Shown piece by piece: positions 1-5,566 of a DNA stretch of 9,757 nucleotides. The notes under the pieces are model-generated. The model was not told the origin of the DNA, did not search any database, and was given only the letters and a program-made list of their open reading frames with translations. The translations under genes and the position numbers were made by a program. Source of the stretch: Rhodospirillales bacterium Alpha_05 (GTDB taxonomy: Bacteria; Pseudomonadota; Alphaproteobacteria; Rhodospirillales; Rhodospirillaceae); the NCBI GenBank assembly GCA_001603335.1, contig LUYR01000593.1, positions 1 through 9,757 on the forward strand, written 5' to 3'. Positions within the stretch are counted from its first letter, which is position 1, and every line of letters starts with the position of its first letter.

Positions 1-425
1 CCGCCTTCGTCCGCCTGCAAGGCGACGGTGGCGACGCCGCCGACGACGGTCGCGGAGCCGGTGACGGTGTAGGCCGTCCCGTCGGAAAAGGTGAGCGCCG
101 CGCCCTCGGCAATCGGTGCATCGTCGTTACCGGTGAGCGTAGCGGTGCCGGTGGCGCGCGTGGGGGCCTTGCGCGGAACGTCGAACATCCGGCCCCAGGC
201 GTCGAGGTTCGCGCCCTCCGCAAACAGCGGCAGGGTTTGGGCGGCGATCCAGTCGAGATAGGAATATTCGCCCGCCGCAAGCTGCGCATCGACCAGCGCC
301 ATGACCGGCGCGACGCCGCGCCGCAGTTGGGGGTTGGTTTCGAGCCGGGACGCATAGTTCGCCTGCGCCTGTGCGTGCAGGTCGGTGAACGTCGGCGTCG
401 GGAATCCGGTGAGACGATCAGCCAT
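1..425 (-). CDS. Baseplate protein J, Mu gp47 type, N-terminal part (cut by window edge)
   Basis: About 141 codons are present, starting at ATG 425-423 inside the last codons of gp46. The protein begins MADRLTGFPTPTFTDLHAQA and continues through a helical region with VMALVDAQLAAGEYSYLDWI and LPLFAEGANLDAWGRMF, then DVPRKAPTRATGTATLTGND and a beta-rich stretch with FSDGTAYTVTGSATVVGGVA. The LPLFAEGANLDAWGRMF helix followed by an RxPATxATG-like hinge and TLTG strands is the standard N-terminus of the baseplate J / gp47 family (T4 gp6 equivalent), which forms the iris-like wedge ring. Its place after gp46 is the Mu order. The frame stays open to the window edge, so the C-terminal part is outside. 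Confidence 0.92.
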   Translation of the reverse strand, partial: MADRLTGFPTPTFTDLHAQAQANYASRLETNPQLRRGVAPVMALVDAQLAAGEYSYLDWIAAQTLPLFAEGANLDAWGRMFDVPRKAPTRATGTATLTGNDDAPIAEGAALTFSDGTAYTVTGSATVVGGVATVALQADEG

Positions 426-891
426 TGACGAGGGACTCCCACAGGTTGGACACGTCCAGGCCGATGGTGGAACCATCCGGCTTGACGATGGTGACGCGGA
501 GCGCGAGGGCGTTGCGGTGCGAGCGGTCGCGGAAGGCCTCGACGGTGGCGGACTTCGCCAACTTGTCGTCGACGAGCCATTTCAGGGCCTCGGTGCCGGT
601 GGTGGCGAACCAGCGCGCGACCTCGTCGGTGACGACCTCGCGTCGCCGCACCCACCAGCGACAGCCGAAGCGATCGCCCGCGGTGTCGGCGTAGGTATCG
701 CCCCACCACCCGCGCGGGTCCTCGCCTTCCGCCAGGCCGTCGCCTTCCTCCGCCCGTGAATCCGAGAACAGCGAGGCAAGAACGGAAGAGACCAAGGCGT
801 TTTGGGTGTCGACGTCGCCCGCGAACACGGTGACGTCCATCAATTTCGAGGCCGTATCGAGCGAGACCGCGATATCGGTGAGTTCGGCCAT
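418..891 (-). CDS. Baseplate wedge protein, Mu gp46 type
   Basis: This 157-residue protein is the Mu gp46 homologue, equivalent to the T4 gp25 / P2 gpW level of the baseplate, which helps attach the wedges around the hub and nucleate the sheath. Family marks are the EDPRGWWGDTY segment, the GDRFGCRWWVRRRE motif that follows, and a helical middle (TGTEALKWLVDDKLAKSATV) leading to LALRVTIVKPDGSTIGLDVS. The ATG at 891 follows the spike stop by two bases, and its stop TGA at 420-418 overlaps the gp47 start by eight bases, so the three genes are tightly coupled. The frame is complete. Confidence 0.92.
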   Translation of the reverse strand: MAELTDIAVSLDTASKLMDVTVFAGDVDTQNALVSSVLASLFSDSRAEEGDGLAEGEDPRGWWGDTYADTAGDRFGCRWWVRRREVVTDEVARWFATTGTEALKWLVDDKLAKSATVEAFRDRSHRNALALRVTIVKPDGSTIGLDVSNLWESLVNG

Positions 892-893
892 GG

Positions 894-1469
894 TTACCCC
901 ATCGTCTGGTTCGGCACGTCCGTCGGCCCGCCGTTGTCATTTTCATCGTGGTTGTGGACGTCGTAGACCTCGCGACCGCCCCGCACGGTGCGGGTGTTGC
1001 CCGACGCCGTGGAATCCAGGATGTCGCCGGTTACCTTCAGCAACGGGGTGTCGAACTCGGTGCCGCCCGGCGCGGTCGCGGTGATCTTTCCGGGCGAGAC
1101 GATTTCGATGTCGCCGTTCGCCTTGATCGTGATCCGGGTTTTCGAGGTGTAGAGCGCGGCTTCGTCCGGCGCCGTGACGCCGGATTTCGCGCGGTGCCGC
1201 CGGTCCATCGGCGGAAGCATCACCCGCGAGTTGCCTTCAAGCTGGATCACCACACCTTCCGGCCCGGTCGATCCGTCCGCCGCGATGGGGTAGGCATCGA
1301 AGCCGAACGGATAGACCAGCACGACGCCGTCGCGCAGCTCGTCGGCGCGCCCGTGAACCTGTGCGGTCAGGCCCGCGCCGCCATCCCGCACCCGCGCGAC
1401 GACGCCGCGAAAGACGAGGTTCGATTGATTACGCGCGGCGCGCGCGAGACGCCCGGAACTCGGTGCCAT
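894..1469 (-). CDS. Baseplate assembly protein V / tail spike, Mu gp45 type
   Basis: This 191-residue protein should form the trimeric, membrane-piercing spike under the hub. The N-terminal OB-fold-like part (FRGVVARVRDGGAGLTAQV, then DGVVLVYPFGF) is followed by beta-helix-like repeats (ITIKANGDIEIVSPGKITAT) and a tip with REVYDVHNHDENDNGGPTDV. The His-x-His pair (His172 and His174 from the chosen start) corresponds to the iron-binding pair at the apex of the Mu gp45 and P2 gpV spikes, and the END-GGPT segment is typical of the family. ATG at 1469 is chosen because it lies four bases after the gpP stop and gives a normal family length; an in-frame GTG at 1568 would add 33 Ser/Pro/Arg-rich residues overlapping gpP. 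The stop TAA lies two bases before gp46. Confidence 0.9.
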   Translation of the reverse strand: MAPSSGRLARAARNQSNLVFRGVVARVRDGGAGLTAQVHGRADELRDGVVLVYPFGFDAYPIAADGSTGPEGVVIQLEGNSRVMLPPMDRRHRAKSGVTAPDEAALYTSKTRITIKANGDIEIVSPGKITATAPGGTEFDTPLLKVTGDILDSTASGNTRTVRGGREVYDVHNHDENDNGGPTDVPNQTMG

Positions 1470-1473
1470 GGGT

Positions 1474-2613
1474 TCACTCGTGGGTTTGCTTGTGGATGGA
1501 TGCCCATTGCCCGCCGCCCGCGCCTTTCGGCTGGACCGGCTCGGGCGCGTGGGCTTCGGGCGGCTCAAGGGTGAGATCGGCGCGGAGCCCGGCGGACTCG
1601 GCGCGGAAGCCGACCGCCGACACCAGATAGTCGCCGTCGAGGTTCAACACGTCGTCGACCACGCGGGTCAGCAAGCCGACATCCCAGAGGTCGCCATCCG
1701 GGGTTTGCCGCCATCCCGCGAGGCTTGCCGAAATCTGCGTTCCGGCGGCGATGCGGCGCGCGACATCCCATTGCGCCCGCGCCGCCATCGACGCGGAGGT
1801 CGCGGCATTCTCGGCATTCAGGACCTTGGGCCGGTAGCGCAGAACCCCGGCATCGAGCGCCCGGCCGCGCGGCTGCGCCGAGGTGATCGCGGGCGCATCG
1901 AGATCCCACTTGGACTGACCCTTGACGACCAGTTCGGAGAAGCGGTTTGCGACCGAGAACTTGCCCGAGATCGACAGGACGGTGTTGCCGTCGACCGGCT
2001 CGCCGTTCGAGCCGACACGGTGAATGAGCGCGGTTTGGGCCCGCCCGCGCGCGCCACGACCGAAGATTACGCCGCCGTCCGACGTCGACCAGAGCAGCAA
2101 GCCGCGCTCGCGTGCCAGGCGCACAAGCACCTGATGAACGGTTTCCCCCTGTTCGATTTCGACCAGGGGAAACTTGGCTCCAATCTTGACGCCGCTATCG
2201 ACCGCGACGCCGACGCCGAAGGGCTTGCACAGGGTTTTCGCCACGCCCAGGAGGTCGAGGCCCTTCAACTGCATGCCCTTCACGATGGCGTCGCAATCGA
2301 CGATATCGCCCGCCTTCGACCGCCCGGCGATTTGCACGGCGACCTTGTCGGCGTCCGACCCCGGGCCGATTTCGTCGATGTAACCGACGATCACCGGCAC
2401 GCCGCCGATTTCGATCGTGACGGCGTCGCCGGGGCGGGCAAGCAAGGCCTCCCCCGGCTTCGGCAGCCACCAGGGCGCGACGAACGAGAACGCGGCGGCG
2501 GCGGCAGTCATCGAGCGGGTGATCGACACCGAATCCCAATGCTCATAGATCCGCCCGTTGACGCGCACGGCCACGACTTCGGCGTCGGAGTCCGTCGTCG
2601 GGATCGTCGCCAT
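1474..2613 (-). CDS. P: Baseplate hub protein, Mu gpP / gp44 type
   Basis: This 379-residue protein is predicted to form the central hub of the baseplate, on which the spike sits and the tube starts; it corresponds to Mu gp44, P2 gpD and T4 gp27. Supporting segments are the N-terminal beta domain (VAVRVNGRIYEHWDSVSITR, then FSFVAPWW and GDAVTIEIGGVPVIVGYIDE), the IAGRSKAGDIVDCDAIVKG stretch common to hub proteins, EQGETVHQVLVRLARERGLL and LLWSTSDGGVIFGR, and the C-terminal GYRPKVLNAEN-like and GDLWDVGLLTRVVDDVLNLD regions. The ATG at 2613 has AAGGA seven bases upstream, overlapping the gpN stop. The TGA at 1476-1474 is followed four bases later by the gp45 start. Length is close to that of Mu gp44. 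Confidence 0.92.
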   Translation of the reverse strand: MATIPTTDSDAEVVAVRVNGRIYEHWDSVSITRSMTAAAAAFSFVAPWWLPKPGEALLARPGDAVTIEIGGVPVIVGYIDEIGPGSDADKVAVQIAGRSKAGDIVDCDAIVKGMQLKGLDLLGVAKTLCKPFGVGVAVDSGVKIGAKFPLVEIEQGETVHQVLVRLARERGLLLWSTSDGGVIFGRGARGRAQTALIHRVGSNGEPVDGNTVLSISGKFSVANRFSELVVKGQSKWDLDAPAITSAQPRGRALDAGVLRYRPKVLNAENAATSASMAARAQWDVARRIAAGTQISASLAGWRQTPDGDLWDVGLLTRVVDDVLNLDGDYLVSAVGFRAESAGLRADLTLEPPEAHAPEPVQPKGAGGGQWASIHKQTHE

Positions 2614-2622
2614 GATGCGTCC

Positions 2623-3825
2623 TTATTTCGAGAGGTATTCCAGCGCCACGCCCGAAGGCATGCGGTTTGGATCGGCGATGCCGTTGCGGGCGACGATGTC
2701 GGCGGCGCGGTCGGCGTCGTCGTATTGCCGATAGGCCTCGACCACGGCGGGCCGGGTGCCCGGCAGGGTGACGCTCGCGAGGGTCGAGAGAGTCGCACCG
2801 CGCGCCGCGACGTCGGACACCAGCGCCGCCCGCGCGGACGTGAGCGCGCCGAAAACCGACGACGAGGACTCCCCCGCCACGCTTCCGCCGGAACGGGAGA
2901 TTTCGTCGTCGAAGGTGTCGCCGACGGCGTGCATGTAGGCCCGGGCATCTTCGTAGCTGTCCCAGGTCATCGACGGGGTGGACTCGGCGAGTTCGGCGAG
3001 CGAGGCGCGGCGGATCAAGGATGCCGTCGCCACCTCGTTTTGCGCGGCGAGGTCGCGGTTTTCGGTTTGCCACGGCACCGCCACCGGCTCGACGGCATAC
3101 GCCGCCGACGCGAGGAGGAAATTCACCCGCGCCGCTTGGGTCGGCATCGCCACCGATGCGGCGGCGAGACCGAGCCGCACGCCGTCGGCGATCGCGGCGG
3201 GGACGACACCGGAGGTGATCGCGCCGACGGCATCGGAAATTCCGAGACTGTCGGCAGCGGCAATGCCCCACTTGCCCACGTCCGCCAGCATTTCGCCGAC
3301 GAACGACGACGCCACCAACGGCCCGGCGGCTCGGACGAACTGCGGCACGGTGTTGTAGGAGAAGCCGTTCAGGTACGCCGACCGCGCCACCGTCCAGAGT
3401 TGTGCGGCGGAGGTGACCAGAACCGCCGAGGTGTCGACGCGAGAGGGCACCGCAAGCGGTTGGACACCTTCCTCGGTGAACTCGACTTGGAATTCTACGA
3501 GGTTCGCCTTGGTGGTGTCTTCGTTCACGCTCCACCGCGCGACCTTGACGCGGTACGGCTTGCCCCACGGGTCGACGTAGCGGCCCGGACCGTAGGCATC
3601 GAGCGCGTCGATCAGGGCGTTGCGGGCAGTGAAGCCGGTATCGGTGAACACCCAGCCGGTGACGCGGAAGCTCTTGCCGCGCCGCCCGGTATCCTGCCCG
3701 AACGGTACATCGGAGTGCGGTTGTTCGAAGGTGTCGCCACGACGCCCGCCCTCGATCCCGCGCTTGGGCACGACGAAGCGCACGCCGCGAAAGCTCGCGG
3801 TGTCGAGAAAATCCAGCGTGTCCAT
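2623..3825 (-). CDS. N: Tail / DNA circularization protein, Mu gpN type
   Basis: This 400-residue protein belongs to the family annotated as DNA circularization protein, Mu gpN. In contractile tails it is now understood mainly as a baseplate or tail-tip component. The N-terminal domain (about residues 10-117) carries the family features: ASFRGVRFVV, then DTGRRGKSFRVTGWVFT, an ALIDALDAYGPGRYVDPWGK segment and VEFQVEFTEEG. The rest is long, Ala-rich and helical, ending in PNRMPSGVALEYLSK. It is shorter than Mu gpN. The ATG at 3825 follows the previous stop by five bases, and translation is probably coupled. TAA at 2625-2623 overlaps the AAGGA site of the next gene. The order tape measure - N - P is that of Mu. 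The frame is intact. Confidence 0.88.
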   Translation of the reverse strand: MDTLDFLDTASFRGVRFVVPKRGIEGGRRGDTFEQPHSDVPFGQDTGRRGKSFRVTGWVFTDTGFTARNALIDALDAYGPGRYVDPWGKPYRVKVARWSVNEDTTKANLVEFQVEFTEEGVQPLAVPSRVDTSAVLVTSAAQLWTVARSAYLNGFSYNTVPQFVRAAGPLVASSFVGEMLADVGKWGIAAADSLGISDAVGAITSGVVPAAIADGVRLGLAAASVAMPTQAARVNFLLASAAYAVEPVAVPWQTENRDLAAQNEVATASLIRRASLAELAESTPSMTWDSYEDARAYMHAVGDTFDDEISRSGGSVAGESSSSVFGALTSARAALVSDVAARGATLSTLASVTLPGTRPAVVEAYRQYDDADRAADIVARNGIADPNRMPSGVALEYLSK

Positions 3826-3830
3826 GATGC

Positions 3831-4598
3831 CTATCCGTTTTGCGCGAGGGTTTGCGCGAAGGTGGGGGCGGAGCCGAAGATATCCGCGCCGCCCGTGCCG
3901 TCGTGTTCCATCAGGTGGTCGACATAGGCCGACTTGACCGGCCCGCCCTTGGCGGTTTTCAGCGCGCCGTCGAGCGCGCGGATGAACTGCAGGCGGAGTT
4001 GCTTGCCGGAAACCCGCTGCATCGTCTTCTCAAACCCCCACCGCGGCGGCAACGTGGCGTGATCGGTGAGCGCGTAGAGCCGCACGATGGGGAGGCGGTG
4101 ATCGTCCTGCCGGATATAGACGTTGTTGCCGACAATGAAGGCCTTTGGCTTGGCGTAGGTGCCGCGCCCGGGAACCTTGCGCTTCTTCCGTCCGGGTTTT
4201 TCCATCGCCTTGCGGATGTTCTTCGGGTAGTTGCGCGCCAGCACCCGCCCGGTGATCGCGCCGCCGGCGCGGGCCTCGAGCGTCGGCACCCAGATGTGCC
4301 CGGATTTCGGCTTGCGCTCGCCGCCCGCTTCTTGATCCGCCATGTACCAATCCTTGGTACTCACAGCCGCAGAGGGATCGCGGTCGCGCCGGTTCGCCGC
4401 CGTGGCGCGGACGCCCTTCGCCGTCCAGGGCGTGCGGATATGGAAGCGATCCGGGAGTTCCGCCACGACCTCTTTCCGCCCCTCGTGCGCGGTAACCGTG
4501 AGCGCATGGGCCAGGGCGAACGGCACCTGATGGAATTCGAGTTCGTTCAGGCTCGCGATGATGTCGTCCACGTTCGAGAGCATCTTGAGATCGAGCAT
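3831..4598 (-). CDS. Probable minor tail / virion protein (gpZ-like)
   Basis: This 255-residue protein resembles small phage virion proteins that begin with a helical segment on which many Ala and Arg residues recur (VPFALAHALTVTAHEGRKEV), followed by ELPDRFHIRTPWTAKGVRAT. That pattern recalls the lambda gpZ / HK97 gp10 group of tail completion or minor tail proteins, but I cannot confirm the family. The middle is basic (about residues 140-165, ...KPGRKKRKVPGRGTYAKPKA), and the end is less charged (DIFGSAPTFAQTLAQNG). ATG at 4598 is preferred because GAGGT sits eight bases upstream; GTG at 4613 would add five residues. It is the first tail gene downstream of the reversed cassette, and it has no counterpart between gp42 and N in phage Mu. 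Its TAG stop is five bases before the gpN start. Confidence 0.6.
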   Translation of the reverse strand: MLDLKMLSNVDDIIASLNELEFHQVPFALAHALTVTAHEGRKEVVAELPDRFHIRTPWTAKGVRATAANRRDRDPSAAVSTKDWYMADQEAGGERKPKSGHIWVPTLEARAGGAITGRVLARNYPKNIRKAMEKPGRKKRKVPGRGTYAKPKAFIVGNNVYIRQDDHRLPIVRLYALTDHATLPPRWGFEKTMQRVSGKQLRLQFIRALDGALKTAKGGPVKSAYVDHLMEHDGTGGADIFGSAPTFAQTLAQNG

Positions 4599-4613
4599 GG
4601 CCGAATACCTCAC

Positions 4614-4709
4614 GATTAAAGGATTGACTCAAATCTCTTCTTGGGCGGAAGATTTGACGCGCCCAAAGGTTGCATTTCCAAGAATAAGCCAACAGAGGGA
4701 GAGCGTAGA
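4614..4709. promoter_or_regulatory. Divergent intergenic region with possible promoter elements
   Basis: This AT-richer gap separates the plus-strand cassette from the minus-strand minor tail gene. On the plus strand there are -35-like hexamers TTGACT (4624-4629) and TTGACG (4654-4659). Downstream of the second, AAGAAT at 4680-4685 could be a weak -10, although its 20-base spacing is long. On the minus strand TTGAGT followed by TATTCG is a poor match. The ribosome binding site of the cassette (GAGGGAGAG, 4695-4703) lies at the right end. A promoter for the cassette is expected because it faces away from the operon, but no element is a strong consensus match. Confidence 0.4.
4641..4666. repeat. 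Inverted repeat, possible operator
   Basis: TTGGGCG (4641-4647) and CGCCCAA (4660-4666) are exact reverse complements separated by 12 bases. The element overlaps the -35-like TTGACG and lies 44 bases before the start of the helix-turn-helix-like gene. The position suits autoregulation by that protein, or an RNA hairpin in the leader. The role is inferred from symmetry and position only. Confidence 0.4.
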
Positions 4710-5063
4710 ATGGTCAAGAGTACGCCGCCGGGTGGTGATTTCGGCGCATCGAAGAAAACCAAGGCCTTGCGGCCCGAAACAGCAATGACGCCCGACGAGA
4801 TCAGCACCGCTAGACGGATGCGTCGCGAAGGGGCTTCCCCAAAAACAATAGCATCCGACCTTGGAGTCAGCCTGGAAGATACCAAGCTCGCCCTCGCCGG
4901 GTTACGAACCCAGAACCCAAACCGTAATCGTGAAACCTTAAACGTCGGAAACTCTGCATATCGAGCCATCCTGAAAGAGAAGAGCGGCACTGGTGAGCCA
5001 CTTTGGCAAACCATGGATCGGCTAATGACCGAACTTCACGAACTCCGCAAAAGGACCACGTAA
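4710..5063 (+). CDS. Small helix-turn-helix-like protein of unknown function (first moron gene)
   Basis: This is a basic 117-residue protein. After a flexible Lys/Pro-rich leader, residues 27-66 (TPDEISTARRMRREGASPKT, then IASDLGVSLEDTKLALAGLR) have the layout of a helix-turn-helix of the resolvase or sigma region 4 kind: a helix, Gly-Ala-Ser-Pro, the IAxDLGVS turn and a second helix. The C-terminus (LWQTMDRLMTELHELRKR, 99-116) is amphipathic and may oligomerise. DNA binding is an inference from this pattern. ATG at 4710 is chosen over the upstream TTG at 4641 because GAGGGAGAG lies eight bases before it and because the extra N-terminal residues would cross the inverted repeat. It overlaps the secreted-protein gene by one base. 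GC content is clearly below that of the tail genes (one 60-base line, 4921-4980, counts 27 G/C), which suggests separate acquisition. A regulator of the cassette is the simplest guess. Confidence 0.75.
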   Translation: MVKSTPPGGDFGASKKTKALRPETAMTPDEISTARRMRREGASPKTIASDLGVSLEDTKLALAGLRTQNPNRNRETLNVGNSAYRAILKEKSGTGEPLWQTMDRLMTELHELRKRTT

Positions 5064-5527
5064 TGGCTCGCCGCCCCTTCATCTTTGTCACCATCCCATT
5101 TTTAGCCTCTCTAATCGGCTTCTCGGCTTTCGCTGCCGACAAACCGAAGTCCGACGACGGCATCGACCACGATGCGATCAAGAAAATCACGAAAGAATTC
5201 CAGGAGGAACGCACCGCCTGCAAAACCGACTGGCAGAAATGCGACGCCGATACCCTGACTTCGATATGGGAGAAGCGCGCGATGGCCTACATCAACTGCA
5301 AGAAAGCCCTATCCGCCGCATCACGGTTCGGCGAACCGGAACTCCCAACCGCCGCCTTCCGAAAGGCCCTGCTCAACGACAAGATGCGCGCGGAGCGCGT
5401 TGCCGTCTTCGTCGAGAGAGACGCCCGGATACCGAACGCCTTCGGTGCAAAAGAGAAGATGATCATCGGGTGTATGGTCAACCTCGACACTCAGGCGGTC
5501 GAAGAAATCCAGCCGATTAATCCTTGA
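5063..5527 (+). CDS. Secreted four-cysteine protein of unknown function (second moron gene)
   Basis: I do not recognise this 154-residue protein. It begins with a clear signal peptide: MARR, a hydrophobic core (FIFVTIPFLASLIGFSAFA) and an Ala-x-Ala cleavage site near residue 24, so it should be exported to the periplasm. The mature part is mostly charged and helical, with four cysteines at 53, 60, 79 and 137, enough for two disulfides. There is no lipobox and no second membrane segment. The start is ATG at 5063, with AAAAGGA upstream; it overlaps the stop of the preceding gene as TAATG, so the two are translationally coupled. It runs opposite to the surrounding tail genes and ends 22 bases from the tape measure stop. 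Small exported proteins in such units often alter the host envelope or block superinfection, but that role here is only inferred from context. Confidence 0.85.
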   Translation: MARRPFIFVTIPFLASLIGFSAFAADKPKSDDGIDHDAIKKITKEFQEERTACKTDWQKCDADTLTSIWEKRAMAYINCKKALSAASRFGEPELPTAAFRKALLNDKMRAERVAVFVERDARIPNAFGAKEKMIIGCMVNLDTQAVEEIQPINP

Positions 5528-5534
5528 GGCTTTT

Positions 5535-5566
5535 CCGGATGGGCGAACCTCAGTCCGCCCATCCGG
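5535..5566 (+). terminator. Perfect 11-bp hairpin between convergent genes, possible terminator
   Basis: The arms CCGGATGGGCG (5535-5545) and CGCCCATCCGG (5556-5566) are exact reverse complements around a 10-base loop. The hairpin starts eight bases after the stop of the plus-strand secreted-protein gene. The tape measure stop codon of the opposite strand lies in its loop. On the plus strand it is followed by TCATGTCTT, a poor U-tract; on the minus strand it is followed by AAAAGCC, which has no U-tract. If it terminates, it more plausibly ends the plus-strand cassette than the tail operon. A role as an mRNA stabilising structure is also possible. Confidence 0.5.

Noticed and set aside
1470..1568. 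A 33-residue N-terminal extension of the spike protein from an upstream GTG.
   Set aside because: The extension is Ser/Pro/Arg-rich, overlaps the gpP coding region and is absent from the family. The ATG at 1469, just after the gpP stop, fits better.
2543..3568. A 341-codon minus-strand open frame overlapping gpN.
   Set aside because: It is extremely Arg-rich and out of frame with gpN, which has the recognisable protein sequence.
1468..3927. An 819-codon open frame on the plus strand.
   Set aside because: It lies antisense to the gpN and gpP genes, which match known families in order and content. Its translation is Arg/Gly/His-rich and low in structure, as expected of a shadow frame in GC-rich DNA.
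4616..5014. A 132-codon minus-strand open frame opposite the first moron gene, which would have kept the operon on one strand.
   Set aside because: It has no ribosome binding site that I can see and no recognisable features. The plus-strand pair has good ribosome binding sites, a TAATG overlap and a signal peptide.
5003..5062. An upstream ATG that would extend the secreted protein by 20 residues.
   Set aside because: It would bury the signal peptide behind a polar leader. The ATG at 5063 has AAAAGGA in front and places the hydrophobic core correctly.
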